A stretch of 64,000 nt of DNA from Ustulina deusta. Its lineage: Eukaryota > Ascomycota > Sordariomycetes > Xylariales > Xylariaceae. Below, in pieces: positions 1 through 11,291 of the stretch. Below the pieces are notes generated by a model. It did no database searches, had not been told where the DNA came from, and was given only the letters and a program-made list of their open reading frames with translations. The position numbers and the translations under genes were made by a program. Positions within the stretch are counted from its first letter, which is position 1; each line of letters begins with the position of its first letter. Location of the stretch: contig JAJNNX010000009.1 of NCBI GenBank assembly GCA_023159155.1, positions 1,116,001 through 1,180,000 of the forward strand, written 5' to 3'.

Positions 1-391
1 CGCATGACGGCATGAAAGATGCAGTCAGCAGTTGCGGATACACGTTTCTTTTCAATGTGGTCAGTCTCCTTCATACCACGTTGTCACGTATATGACACAG
101 AAGTATGGACGGCGTTGCTAACTGCCACAGCTTGACTACACTTCTGGTTGCATTCCCATTACTCATGTCAACAAAGATGTTGATAACCTGCCGCCTGGAT
201 TTGACATCGGTAAACTCAACGGTGTTGCTCAGGGAGCTTACAAGTTGTACGATGCCAATGCCATGCACGGCCTTCCAGTCGGTATTCAGGTTGTGGGACG
301 CAGGCTTGAAGAGGAGAAGGTATTGGCGATTATGAAGAGGGTAGAGGATGCGTTAGGAGAGGAGAAATATAAGCAGCTCGAGATTGACTAA
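1..391 (+). CDS. Amidase (acetamidase/amidase-signature family), C-terminal part, partial at window edge
   Basis: This is the 3' end of an amidase gene whose 5' part lies outside the window. Two exons are visible: up to 59 and 131-391, separated by a 71-bp intron (GTCAGT donor, TGCTAAC branch site, CCACAG acceptor). The first exon reads HDGMKDAVSSCGYTFLFNV and continues into LDYTSGCIPIT, then ends with GLPVGIQVVGRRLEEEKVL and EID-stop. These are the C-terminal hallmarks of fungal amidase-signature enzymes, which hydrolyse carboxamides to the acid and ammonia. The catalytic Ser-Ser-Lys triad lies upstream of the window, so activity cannot be judged. Substrate is unknown; an AmdS-like general amidase is the simplest reading. 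Confidence 0.88.
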
Positions 392-761
392 ACAAGACCT
401 CTTTTCTACTGTACTTGGCCTGGCCACCTAGGCTCTGGGTGCTTATGCCACGTCATGTCGTTATATACTAATACTATCACAAATGGGGACACTCATGGAG
501 TAGAGGATATGGTAAATGCTAAATATTTAGTTATGTTTAGCTGAAGAGTGACCTAAAGCAGGATCCGCGACACAGCGCCTATGTTCTCATCAATCCTTCG
601 ACACTTTCTTTCTTGCCAAACCCAATTGTCGCGACAGCCTCGTACTAAAAAAAAATGGTACCTAGCATTAAATAGAGAGCGAAACGAGCAAAGAAGGGAA
701 CCAAAGAGCCGGCCTTGCACTCCCGTTAATCGAGGTCCGTCCAGATGTCATCTTTCGCTGT
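392..761. other. Intergenic, convergent 3' ends
   Basis: This stretch lies between the stop codons of the amidase (+) and the CorA-like gene (-). I see no supported gene in it; open frames overlapping its right end are shadows of the CorA-like gene. Confidence 0.5.
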
Positions 762-2141
762 TCACGAAGTGCTAGTAGAAGTAGTCGAGCAAGAGGTGAA
801 GGTGCCCTTCTCCCTCAGCTCCTCGCGCTGTGCCTCGACGTCCTCCGCCACAACGCGTCGTCGCATCGCCCACAGATACCACATCCCCAACGTCGCCGAG
901 GTGATGACCACGGTGACCGCGACGTAGAGCCAGATGTACGGGCTCACGGTCAGAATCTCCCCGTGCCTCCCCGTCCATTCAAAGATGCCCATGGAGAAGA
1001 GGGTCTGGGCGAAGCGAGCGAGCGAGTGAGCGTTAGTTAGATGAAAAAAAGCATGCCCTACGGAACCGGAGGCTAGGGGACGGAGGACATACCGCGACGA
1101 ATGTGGCGGGCAGAAACACCATGGTCAGCAATGCGATCGACTTCATCAGTTCGCTGTCGCGGCGCGTGTGCTGCGCCACCTTCAGCCCGTTGTGCGCGAT
1201 CTCCAGATTCGTGAACGTGTCTTGGCGCCCGATCTGGTTCCATTCCTATCGAATAGGTAGTCAGCAGAACTGCCGGGTTTGGGGGGGGAGTCATTTATTA
1301 CCAGTTGGGATGCGAGGCCGACGCCGTCGATGATGGTCGCGCATTTCTGGATATGCTCGTCGAACTCGTCAACGAGGTGCTTCAGTTGCTCTTTCATCTT
1401 GGCCCCCGTGTCCCCGAGGCCGCGGCGGGTTTCTGGGTCGAGATCGGTGGCAAACCCGTAATATATGTCGTCTTTCGGGTTGAGTAGCATGTCTTGGAAT
1501 TCGTCGATGTGGTCCATCATATCTTGCATCTTACGTTTGAATGCCTCCAGCCCGTTTCGTAGGTAACCCATTTCTAGCCAGTCTTTGATTGATGTTGCTA
1601 GGGATGGCGAGAGGGAGGATGAGTTCTTGTTGCCCGGGGCGTATGGATTGTTGTCTACGATTCCGACGATTTGCTGGATGAGGCGGCTAATCTTGTTTCT
1701 CACCAGCCCGTCTAATCTGTCCCTTTCGAGCTCGGCAAAGAGCACTACCGGGACCATTGGGTGAAGTTCAGGTAAGTCCGAGTTTGATAGACGCTTAATT
1801 ATATTCTCTGTGGTTTCGTTGTCACAGCCGAACATAACAGCGTGAGTTGTAAGAGTTCGAGGGAGGAATGTCACGGACAAGCCGAGGTCCCCTTCCCACG
1901 ATGCCGACGATCTGCAATTGTATACTGATAAATGGAATTAGTATCTGGGAAGGATGAACTTTACTAGTGGTCGCGAGAAGGGCAAGGCATACGAACCTAT
2001 TGATTGCTCAAGGGGAGAGTCCCAAGAGTGGAACTTTCTAATGAACGCACAACTGGTGTTGCGGTTAATCGTTCTCGCAATCGTCCCGTGGATTTTGAAC
2101 TCCTTTATCAATTTCCGGAGCGTAGACTCGGAGAAGGGCAT
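762..2141 (-). CDS. CorA-like two-TM membrane protein (fungal CorA-domain family), N-terminus unresolved
   Basis: Spliced model on the minus strand: 2141-1993, 1911-1302, 1245-1093 and 1004-762, which sum to 384 aa. The protein has a soluble N-terminal part (LGLSVTFLPRTLTTH), a helical stretch (KDWLEMGYLRNGLEAFKRK), then two C-terminal membrane helices, about MKSIALLTMVFLPATFVATLF and YIWLYVAVTVVITSATLGMW. That layout is typical of the CorA-like proteins common in filamentous fungi. The classical GMN selectivity motif of Mg2+ CorA channels is absent: the loop reads FSMGIFEW. Mg2+ transport should therefore not be assumed. The first ATG at 2141 may not be the real start, because the same frame stays coding-like up to about 2181 and another coding-like stretch sits near 2225-2315. 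Confidence 0.7.
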
Positions 2142-2526
2142 GTATGACAGAACAGCAGGATCGAAACCTCCCGTATCAGCCCTGGAACCGATTCTGCCGC
2201 ATGATCAGTGTCACGCATATAAACTGAGTGATGAGAGCCAGCTCACATCAAGTTGATTTTGCTTGTGATATGCGTATCCGGTTGACGAAAATGCTTTGAG
2301 ACAGTCAGTAACATCTCTGCATGCACAGTTATCAAACCTACCTGGCTGAGCCAGTCTTGCCAATCTTCTTCGGATTGCATAGTATATTCCTGCGCACGCA
2401 ATTCGGCCTATTCTTGGTCTTTAGCTGGACATGAAATACAGAGCTGTTGAGGTCTATTTAAGCATACCCTTCCTTGTTTTGCGACTACCAAGACCTTACT
2501 CTTAGCTGGCTCGAAGTCCATAATAT

Positions 2527-2934
2527 CTATGTTCTTGTCCCACAAAGTATCATCTGAGCGTAGCCAGTCCATCCTAAAAACCCTTGCGATTCAGATGACC
2601 CTCTGGTTGTTCCCCATTCGAATGCTTCATATAGAAGATGAGTAGAATCATAGAACGAGGGTAAATTCGGGTGCCCAGTGCCTATCGTGTTCTGTGTTCC
2701 GCAATAGCGGGGTATTTTCTGTCCATTGCCAATCATTGGGCATCCTGCGGTCTTTCGAATACGCCCATTCATGCAAAGGAAATCGGCATAGCCTCCAGTC
2801 TGCGTTGTGACTGGCAATAGTGGATGCTGCACTAACCCGTTCTCCAAGCCATCGACGATCCGCTTCATGTGTGCCTTTCGAGGCTCTCGTCTGCCTGTCA
2901 GCACAGCCTGCATCAACAGCGGAGAATGATCCAT
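2527..2934 (-). CDS. Unrecognised open frame, possibly an exon of a larger or decayed gene
   Basis: A 135-aa frame begins MDHSPLLMQAV and ends FLGWTGYAQMILCGTRT. Its composition looks like real protein (balanced residues, few low-complexity runs), and an upstream frame around 2945-3020 reads DYNTIWLAMQYHPELRLTPES, which looks like a preceding exon. The phases of these two pieces do not join through any intron I can find, so this may be a broken gene or part of the N-terminal region of the CorA-like gene downstream. I do not recognise a domain. Confidence 0.3.
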   Translation of the reverse strand: MDHSPLLMQAVLTGRREPRKAHMKRIVDGLENGLVQHPLLPVTTQTGGYADFLCMNGRIRKTAGCPMIGNGQKIPRYCGTQNTIGTGHPNLPSFYDSTHLLYEAFEWGTTRGSSESQGFLGWTGYAQMILCGTRT

Positions 2935-3365
2935 CTAGTGGAAGGAAATTACTTGCTCTCCGGTGTAAGCCTTAATTCTGGGTGGTATTGCATTGCCAAC
3001 CATATGGTATTATAATCTGCATCTTTAGGCGTATATACTTGGATGGGCAAGGATCGCTATGTTATATATAAGTGGAAGAATATGTTCGTAAGGTTGAATT
3101 TTGAAGAGCAACGGTCTTCACCCTTCTTCATCTACTTTTACCATACCTTCGAGCAAATTGCTTTTGTTGCCCATCTTCAAGTACCTATTTCTATTACAAT
3201 GGGGCATTACACGCAGGTTCTCCCTATCAGATATAGCGGTCGGAGACAACTTGAGACGTACCTCAGAGAGATGCTCGGAAGCAGTGACTTTCAAATCGAG
3301 TCGGTATGCAAGGCCTGATACCTTTTTCTATGATATTATTTGTCTCATATGATATACGTTAGTTT
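2935..3365. other. Intergenic, no supported gene
   Basis: Short open frames occur on both strands but none has a recognisable domain, leader or intron pattern. The left end may hold an upstream exon of the frame at 2527-2934. Confidence 0.4.
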
Positions 3366-3632
3366 TTATGCGAGCAATGGACCGTTAAGGTCCCGCAGCT
3401 GCTCAGCGAGGTCCGTGTTTGTCTCACTCGACCATGAATATTTCTTTTGACTTCCCTTAGGCTCAGATTGAGATCTTGAAATCGAGAATGCGGAGGCATT
3501 ATTATCCCACAACTTGATCCATTGCGAGAGAGCAGAGTGCCTGGCAAGTTGTTGATGACACTCTTGATGAGACTGGACGGAGATATGATACTCCAACGAG
3601 GCCCATGATCTTCTTAGGGACATAGCATTCAT
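3366..3632 (-). CDS. Small hypothetical frame downstream of the kinase gene
   Basis: An 88-aa frame ends AEQLRDLNGPLLA and contains a helical, Gln/Ser-rich stretch (SVQSHQECHQQLARHS). It lies just downstream of the protein-kinase gene on the same strand. It could be the tail of a separate or decayed gene, or chance. No domain is recognised. Confidence 0.2.
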   Translation of the reverse strand: MNAMSLRRSWASLEYHISVQSHQECHQQLARHSALSQWIKLWDNNASAFSISRSQSEPKGSQKKYSWSSETNTDLAEQLRDLNGPLLA

Positions 3633-3696
3633 TACATATCAAACTCTTTAACCCAGCTACTTCCTTCTTGAAATATTGGTTCATAGTATTCCCGAC

Positions 3697-6283
3697 TCAG
3701 ACGTTAGATTGCGGAATGGTTCGTCGTCGCCTGAGCCATGAAACTAGGCGTTGAAGCCTCAAGTAATACAACACCTTTTTGACTTTGCTCCTCCTATGCT
3801 TCTCTTCGGCTTTGGTACTATGAGGCCGAGGACTGAATCCGTCTTGATGCGTGACGACCGTATCAACTTGATTACTCACTCGCTCATCTTTTGTAGGAGG
3901 TACATTGTTATCAGGGCTCTCTGTGCTTACAGTTAAGGCTGCAGACATATTAGACACTTGGTCGGTGTTTACCCCGCTGGAAGCTTCAGATTGGGTTTGT
4001 TCCGTGTGAGGTGCGTCGTCATTAGTGCTTACTCTGCTTGAAGTCGGGGCTGCAGGCATGTTAGACACTTGGTCAGTGTTTACCCCGTTGGAAGCTTCGG
4101 ATTGGGCTTTGGGCGGGTCCATCGTGAAGCGAAAGTCGGGAACTGGGGGTTGCGGGGGTTGCGGGGGGGAAGGCGGACGTGGTGCGAATGTTGGCAGGGC
4201 ATCTGCTGCGTACTCGGTGTCTTGGAGACACCTTTCATAATATCCTGCAAGAGATTTGTGCACCTCCCTGCAATCCGCGCGCTCTGTAACAGTGATTTGG
4301 AGCATTCTGGTCCTAATCAGTTCCAAGCAGTCGTGAAGATAATGTCCCTGCGTGACCTCTGCCTGTAGTTTTTGAATTTGCTGCGGCACATTGTTAGTTC
4401 AGCCAGCCGTTGATTAACCAATGAGGTCTTATTTCTTACACTTTGAACTGAGGACTTATGCCTAGCATCCCCGGTTTGAGGCGAGATGAAAAATTTGTCT
4501 TCTTTGAAATTTAGATTAGTTTCATCCAACTCGTCGAAACGGTCGTTGTCAAACTGTTTCAGGCCTTGTGGCCCGCTGATAAGCCAGGTCAAAAATTGTA
4601 GTAACACACAACCCAAACTCCATATATCGTACTTCCTCGACAGGTAAGCGGCTGATATCCCATACTCTGGTGCTCGGTATGTTGGGGAATGAGGACCGGT
4701 TGGGGGCTGACGGGACCTCGTCAGAGCCGAGTGAAAACCGGTGAGCCCGAAGTCTGAGATCTTGAATAGGCCCAAGTCGCTTTCGTCCACATCTTGATCC
4801 CGCTGAAAATAGAGAATATTGTGCGGCTTGATGTCTCCATGAATGCCATATTGCTTTCCATTTTCCTCTGGAACGACCAGGGTGGCTTGTAGTGGTTCTA
4901 GAAACTGGGTATCGTGTAAGAATCCAAGCCCGAGCCTTCCTGTAAGCCCGGCTAGCTGACTTGCGACCCAAGTGATTACCTTTTGAGTTCTTTGTGCATC
5001 GGCGTCCTCGTGTGTATCCACACGCACATTCTGCTTTAGGAACAGAGGGTCCATCGTCCAAAGGTCGTTAAGACTGCCACCGTCTGCCCAGGGAAAGATA
5101 AACGAGTAATGCTTCCCTTGGCGATATGCCGCGTACACGGGGAGTAAATGATTCTTAGTCTGGACCTTTTTGAGGTTCTTGAACTCCTTGTTGAATGGAA
5201 TATCATCTTCTTCGAAAAGTTCTTTGATGGCAAACTTCTTTGCTTCCTATTCTTTATTGTTAATCGACTTCGCCATTAATAGTTGTAGATAGTGCGTACA
5301 AAAGCATGATGGTCTGGGTGGATAGTAACCTGCCTGACCATGGAGTACCCACCGACGTTCTCAGAGGGAACGAAGGTGCCCCTTTTCTCTTCCCCTTCTG
5401 CAATCCACGGCATGATAGATTGCTCATCAAGCTCGTATAGGCCAACAGACCCGTCTGATGCTCTATCAAAATAAGGGCTAAGTAGACGCCATTGATTAAC
5501 GTAGAAATTCCTCTTCTCGACTAGATTCCAATTGTCGAAGCAAAACAGAGGCTCGGATTTTGTCCTGCTCAGAGTAGCCCTCTTAACCAAAGTGAAAGCG
5601 TCTCCTGCTTGCTCACGCGAAGATGTCCTAAAAGGGAGGTGCTTATCCTTGATTCCTGCTTCCACGAAATCATTTATCCTGCCCAACTGGCTGATAAGGA
5701 CGAGAGTGGCAAAAATCTTGCGACTGGTATCCTCATCTTGGCTTGAACCGTCTTGGTTCCCGCAGACGTAGTCAGTGTAGCGATCTATGTCAGGCGATTC
5801 ATCTCCAAAAGTGCGCGAAAGTTCGTGACGGACAGTTTCTCTTCGGCAGATGGTTTCTACTTGGCCCAAGGGTAGGTATGATTGTGTATCATTAGGTATT
5901 GCAGGAAGCATGGCGAGCTCAAGATCCATTGCCAAGTTCGATGGTCTTGCTGGCTTCTTCTCTAAACTTTCAAGCCTAATAAAGTCTCCCGGATCGTGTA
6001 ATGGTTTCGATTTCTTGGAGTTTCGCGCCCAAGCTTGGAAGCCATAGTCAACGACTCGACTGACGCCATCAGATTCGTTCTGACTCGATGCCTCTTCGTT
6101 AAATTCTATATTGGGATGATATTTTCCTGGTGACAACAAGTTGCGATCGCGCTGTAGGGCCGCATGGTCTTCGAGAAACTAGTAATATTTAGTCAAGCGC
6201 AGGTGGACTCGATGGGGTTCCCGTCTTTGCCACCCGCTTACCTTGAAGATGCCTTTTGCATCAGTTTCGTCGCCGTAGCTCAT
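3697..6283 (-). CDS. Protein kinase-domain protein with long N-terminal extension and repetitive tail
   Basis: Four exons: 6283-6242, 6178-5300, 5246-4440 and 4380-3697, with introns of 63, 53 and 59 bp; total 803 aa. Residues 1 to about 285 are an extension without a recognised domain. The kinase domain spans about 290-560: glycine-rich loop ENVGGYSMVRQV, VAIK-type lysine in KKFAIKEL (about 315), catalytic loop HGDIKPHN (Asp about 445), DFG at about 472, and TYRAPEY. HGD replaces the usual HRD, as in many fungal kinases of this architecture. The tail carries a proline run (PPSPPQPPQPP), two 37-aa repeats and a basic C-terminus (SWLRRRRTIPQ). Key catalytic residues are present, so an active Ser/Thr kinase is likely. 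Pathway unknown; proteins of this kind often sit in accessory fungal loci. Confidence 0.85.
3935..4110. repeat. Two-unit tandem repeat (111-bp period) inside the kinase gene
   Basis: Blocks at about 3950-3996 and 4061-4107 are near-identical over 47 bp and offset by 111 bp. In the protein they give two 37-aa units, each beginning with SEAS(N/S)GVNTDQVSNM. The reading frame is kept, so this is an in-frame coding duplication in the disordered tail. Confidence 0.85.
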
Positions 6284-7166
6284 GATTCCAGTGGTCGATG
6301 ATCGCGAAGTCGCTGCTTTTAAGGAGGTCAATTTGCACTATTCTAGACTATCGGAAGCGCAGTACTTGGCGCTTCTTGTGTCGTTCCGGAATAAAGACAT
6401 CCTTCCGACTCGATGGGGAATGCCATTTCATCACACACAGAGCCTCCACCACCCTAATCGGAACGCTAATCTACTACTTTTCGAATCAGCATGGCAGTGA
6501 GATCCCCAGCTGACAGCATGCCGCCATTTCACACTCGATGTAGGATTGGGGGCGTGACTACGGCTGCAGCTGGCCAATTACGTTGTGCAGGTAGCTCGCC
6601 CGGAGCTGCGCGATATGCACACCACAACCACACCATCAGCTTACGGTGTAGAAATACCCCAAGAATTTCCATGGAAATTCTTGGGGTCGGCCACTGACGG
6701 CATACCTGGGGGGTTTCATGGACACACCTTGGAGTTCTTCAAATGCTTTGTGCCGCGAGCCCCGTTGTTTCGAGGGGGGAGATCAGGCAGATAGCGATGG
6801 CATTTCCTCGTCCTCTTGGGGGCGGTTGTGGCAATGCCAATTAGCTGTCCTTATTGGCTATCTACGTAGCAACTCCGGGGCATAGTATGTTCCAGGGCGT
6901 GATCGGCTAAGAGGCAATCCAATCAGCTCCCTGTATTACTCTGGCCTATTCCGAAGACCTGCATGAGCGATGGAATCAGAATCAAGGCGCAGCAGCGAAA
7001 ATATATAAGCAGTCAGCTGGCTTTCTCAGCACCCCAGTTCCGGAATTTCTCATTCCCACAGCGTGATAATTTTGAGAGCCTCCTTTACACCTCTCGCCCT
7101 TTCGATACTTCCGAGATATCCAAACTTAATACATACCCCTGCGAAGAGTGATATACTATTTGCAGC
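6284..7166. other. Divergent intergenic region between the kinase gene and the small gene at 7167
   Basis: Both flanking genes start outward from this region, so it should hold both promoters. It contains the 30-bp palindrome at 6657-6686 and a TATA-like ATATATAA at about 7000, roughly 165 bp before the ATG at 7167. The open frames in it look like chance. Confidence 0.5.
6657..6686. repeat. Perfect 30-bp palindrome
   Basis: The left arm is CCCCAAGAATTTCCA and the right arm TGGAAATTCTTGGGG: 15-bp arms, no spacer, no mismatch. It lies about 370 bp from the kinase start and 480 bp from the start at 7167. It could be a dimer-bound operator or a cruciform; no protein is assigned. Confidence 0.9.
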
Positions 7167-7466
7167 ATGCCTTCCTACTCAAATTCTGTTTACTCAACTA
7201 CCTCCTCATACGGTCACGGCAGGTCGGCTAGCAACAGGGCCAGTAATTACCAACCGACCATCACGAGCATACCAGGCCGTTGCATTCACCCCTCGAAGCT
7301 GGGGAATATGTTGCAAGCCCGGTTTGGCAATAATTATTCGGTCGAAGTTAGTACCCCGTTGTGCTCTTTGTAGAACAGTTTTGACATGTAGTAGATGCGC
7401 GCCGATAATTACAAAATTTCCGCCGGATCTAAGATCTCGTACGCTGATATCAGGGCGTGTTATTGA
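7167..7466 (+). CDS. Small two-exon protein of unknown function (83 aa)
   Basis: Exons 7167-7346 and 7395-7466 with a 48-bp intron (GTTAGT donor, GTAGTAG acceptor). The product begins MPSYSNSVYSTTSSYGHG, a Ser/Tyr-rich disordered N-terminus, followed by a more structured part: KLGNMLQARFGNN, then YSVEMRADNYKISAG and ADIRACY-stop. The splice exactly joins VE to MRADNYKI with no leftover bases, and the upstream region has a plausible TATA box. The frame closes cleanly, which favours a real gene. There is no signal peptide and no domain I can name. Confidence 0.55.
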
Positions 7467-9238
7467 GATCACCCCAGGTTGCCCGTAGGCACCAACCAAC
7501 GTTTCAAGGAAGAAAAGGCTGGCTGGCTGGCTGGCTGTATAGCAAATTCGTGTTTGGTTTATTTTCATTTTGTTTTCAAGTCTTTCCGGGAGAGTCCTGG
7601 GTCAACCACCTCATTAAAATCAGAGAATCACTCGTTCATGCGGTTTAAACTAAGGGGAGCTCGAGGGATGATTGATTTGTCTCCCAGGTCTTTAACATGG
7701 TCTTATTATTTATACCGAATGATGTGGCCCGCGCCAACACTGTTTTACAATCCCTCATCGCTTTCGCAGCAATTACACAATGTTACCATAGTAGTCTTGG
7801 TCACCCTGAAACGTCTGGACTTCTTATAAAGAGAGTAAAAGGGGGACGAAGCAAAGGCAAATGTTCTTCGTAGTGATGACATCATTTATTTCTGAGTAGC
7901 ACCTTTCATGTACTAGAGAGCTAAGGCTCTAGGCGAGCAATCTGGTCGAACAAGACGGGGACCCTTTTAAGACGCTACGGCAAGGAAATATTGTCACAGA
8001 AAAAACGACGCCGTTAATCCTGGGAGTGGAATTAACGATATATATAGCCCACTCCGCGACAAATATGGCTATGACCAGAGGAGTTGCATCGAAGTCCAGA
8101 AATGAGGTATCACAGAAACGGCGTCAAGTAATCGACAATGACTCAAACTTGGTTCCGTCAAATCGATGGGAATTTAACAAATTGCCCTGCTTTCAATTAG
8201 GCGCATTTTGGAAAAAAGATTTTCCATCAAGAGACTCTGAAACAGTATAGACTATCTCATTTAATTCTAAGCTGTTTTGCTCACCTGCCCAGATTTGGTA
8301 AACAAAACAACAGTGGCAATCGAATCTTTCGTGTTTGAGTTTCCGGCGCTTACAAATGACAATTGGCTTTCGTTATCCGCCCTTCTGCTTTTGTCGCCGC
8401 GGCGCTATCGCTAAAATGTGTTACGGCAAGGAAGTTGGTTGCGCCTCGTGGTGCTGTGATAAAGAAACGGGAGGTCTTAATACCACGGACAACAACATTG
8501 CTACGAAAAAATTGGTGCAAGTCAAGTTCCTTGATTAGCCTAACTAGGCTTGTTAACCGTAAGTCCCTTCAATACTATTCTAGAATGAGCGCGTTTACCG
8601 ACACTAGGAGGGGTGAACATGTATAAACACGAGAAAGTTAATAGAAAAACACTTTGAAACCCACACCGAGGTTATGGTCTTTGGCGCCGTTAGAAACTAC
8701 GTGGAAAAGAGCGGAAGCAGGTCAAATTTCGAAGGAGAAAATGGCGGAGGGCGCCTATTAGGTGAGTTTCAGCAATACGAGATTAACCCGGTCTTGTCAT
8801 GGGCTATTAGCGTCGTGAAGAAAACGGATGGCGTCAGCAACGGTTCAGAATTTGAAGCTTAGGCTAACACCCTCGGCTACTATGGAACGACGATAGAAGA
8901 GAGAAGAAACCATAGGCGCGTATGGTATTAGTTCAGTAATGTTTGTTCGAGCAACTGGCGTCTACATTGCATGCGACAACGAACCCTCATTGATCGTGCT
9001 GGAGCACGCCAAGCTGCTAATGGCTCGACTTCCTTCACGCGATATCTAAAATGATTACTAGCTCTGTTCGTGATGGAATACGAGAATGTGGCCACCAGAC
9101 GGGCTTGCTTCCGCATTTCCGCGCTTCGACCGAAAGTTGTATAAGGATAGGAAATGGGACGCGCAGTCAGTTGTTTTGAGCCAGGTGAGCTTGGATTGTC
9201 ATCAATTCTACCGATATTTGTTGGGACAGACATTTGCG
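7467..9238. other. Gene-poor region with one palindrome-TATA module
   Basis: A short (GGCT)n run is at 7516-7537. The repeated module occupies 7992-8060. Open frames of 60-90 codons (for example 8065-8250 and 8674-8862 on +, 8928-9260 on -) show no recognisable domain. The last part should contain the sedolisin promoter. Confidence 0.45.
7992..8060 (+). repeat. Palindrome-TATA module, copy A
   Basis: The order is TGTCAC, an A-rich run, CGACG, the arm CCGTTAATCC, a spacer, the arm GGAATTAACG, TATATATAG, then CACTCCGCGAC. The same order of elements is seen at 15023-15091 and 47545-47608. Similarity stops at both edges, so the unit is about 65 bp. An ATG at 8065 opens a 61-codon frame just downstream, with no known domain. 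Confidence 0.75.
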
Positions 9239-11291
9239 ATGAGAATGATGAAAGGACCATCCCTCTTCCTCACGGCCGTGCTCTGCTCATCCCTAGCATT
9301 TAGTCTACCAACGAGTGAGCATGTGGTCCATGAGAAGAGAGATGGCATTCCAGAGCACTGGACAAAGATTTCAGAAGTGAGCGACAACACACCGATAGAC
9401 CTTCGCTTTGCCTTGAAGCAAAGCAACCTTGAACGCGCAGAAGAGTATATGCGCGAGGTGTCGCACCCTGCGTCGGAAAACTTCGGTCGTTTCTGGACAC
9501 CGCAAGAGGTAATCAGCACATTCGCCCCGTCGGAGGAGGCATTATCGGATACTATACAATGGCTGCTTCAGATGGGCGTCGCATCGAACCGCATTGCCCC
9601 GAGTGCAGGTCGAAACTGGGTCAAGGTGAAGAGCACCGTTACTGAGGCTGAGAAATTGCTGGATACAACATATAGTGTGTATCAAGACGACGAGGGCACG
9701 ACTTTGGTGGCTTGCGAGTCCTATGCTCTTCCAAAGAGTATCCGACAGCACATCGACTTCGTCTCGCCAACGATCCAGTTCGACCCAAGGATGGGTGCCA
9801 TTACCAAGCGAACTGCGAAAAGAGAGGCAATGAGACCTAAATTCAAGGCCGTTGAGATGGACTCGGAGCCGCTTGAGTTGGATAATTGCAGCCAATTGAC
9901 CACGCCTGCTTGCCTCCGAGCGATGTAAGCTCCCCAGCTGTAAAGCGAACATTCGCTGCAACGACTAACTTTGTGTTAGCTATGGAATCCCCGAAGAAGG
10001 CGAAGCAGTCGAGGGAAACAGCTATGGTATCGTCGAATTCGCTCCGCAGAGCTACAATCAAGTCGACCTAAATGGTTTCTTCAGCGTGTACACGAGCAAC
10101 GTGCCAAATGACACAGCCCCAATCTTTGACGGGATCGATGGTGGCTATCTCAGTGATGAAACTGGTTCTGGCACTAGAGGTGAATCAAACCTCGACCTGT
10201 GCTACGCCATGGCCCTTGTCTACCCTCAGAATGTGACGCTTTACCAGGTCGGAGACGGCGTGCTCTGGAATCCGGCAACGAACAACAACTTCTTGGACGC
10301 TATTGACGGGTCCTATTGCACTTTTGAAGGCGGAGATGATCCTGTCTGGGATGCTGTTTACCCCCACGATGCGTCAGCTCCTGGAGCATACACCGGGGAG
10401 CCCATGTGCGGCACGTATGAAGCCACCAACGTGATATCTGTGTCATACGGACGCAACGAAGGGGATAAACCACCTAGCTACACGGCTCGAGAATGCATGG
10501 AGTACATGAAACTCGGTCTCATGGGTGTTACATTGATGTTCTCCTCTGGAGATACCGGAGTTTCTGGCATTTCTGGCCGGTGCGTGAAGGATAACGGCGC
10601 CCCAACGCCTGTCGGCTCCGATTATGGGAGATTTAATCCTTGTGCGTCTATCCCAGCTCACCTCAGCTCGAGCAAATGCTTTCTCATTTCGCTATTCCTT
10701 TTAGATCATGAGCTTACGTGTTCTGATGTAGTATTTCCCGCTTCGTGCCCGTGGATCACGTCAGTCGGTGGATCAGCGCTGCCAGCCAACGGCAGCGTCG
10801 GTGACCGCGAAGTTGTGGCATACCAATTTTCCCCGGGAGGTGGCTTCAGCAACTTATTCCCGCTTCCCGACTATCAGGCGGCGGCGATAGCCTCCTACTA
10901 TTCCGAACATGATCCGGGTTATAACTCATCGCGATACAATAACAGCCAAGCAGTTCGCGGGTTCCCGGACGTGGCAGTAGCCTCGCAGGACTTCATAACC
11001 GGCATCGATGGAGGCTTTCAAGCGTTCACGGGTACCTCGGCGGCTGCTCCCACGTTCGGGGCCATGATCACTCTGATTAACGGCGAGCGTATCAAGGCTG
11101 GCAAAGGACCGGTGGGATTCTTGAACGAAGTACTATACGCACATCCGGAGATATTTGATGATATTGTTGAGGGGCACCAGAGTGGATGTGGCACTGAAGG
11201 ATTCCATGCTGTTGATGGTTGGGATCCGGCAAGTGGTCTTGGCGCGCCCAATTTCGCAAAACTAAAGGAGGTGTTAATGAGTCTGCCTTGA
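9239..11291 (+). CDS. Secreted sedolisin / tripeptidyl-peptidase-like protease (family S53)
   Basis: Three exons: 9239-9924, 9980-10641 and 10732-11291 (635 aa), with introns of 55 and 90 bp. MRMMKGPSLFLTAVLCSSLA is a signal peptide. A pro-kumamolisin-type prodomain follows, including EHWTKISEVSDN, HPASENFGRFWTPQEV and AGRNWVKVKSTVTEAE. The catalytic part has Glu and Asp in GESNLD (about 297 and 301), Asp in FSSGDTG, and the nucleophile Ser in FTGTSAAAP (about 552), the complete sedolisin set. WDPASGLGAPNF near the end belongs to the Ca2+-binding region. The product is probably a secreted, acid-active endo- or tripeptidyl-peptidase for protein nutrition. Start: MRMM fits the signal peptide best. 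A splice at 10642 joins FNP to LFPASCPW; without it the frame is interrupted. Confidence 0.92.
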
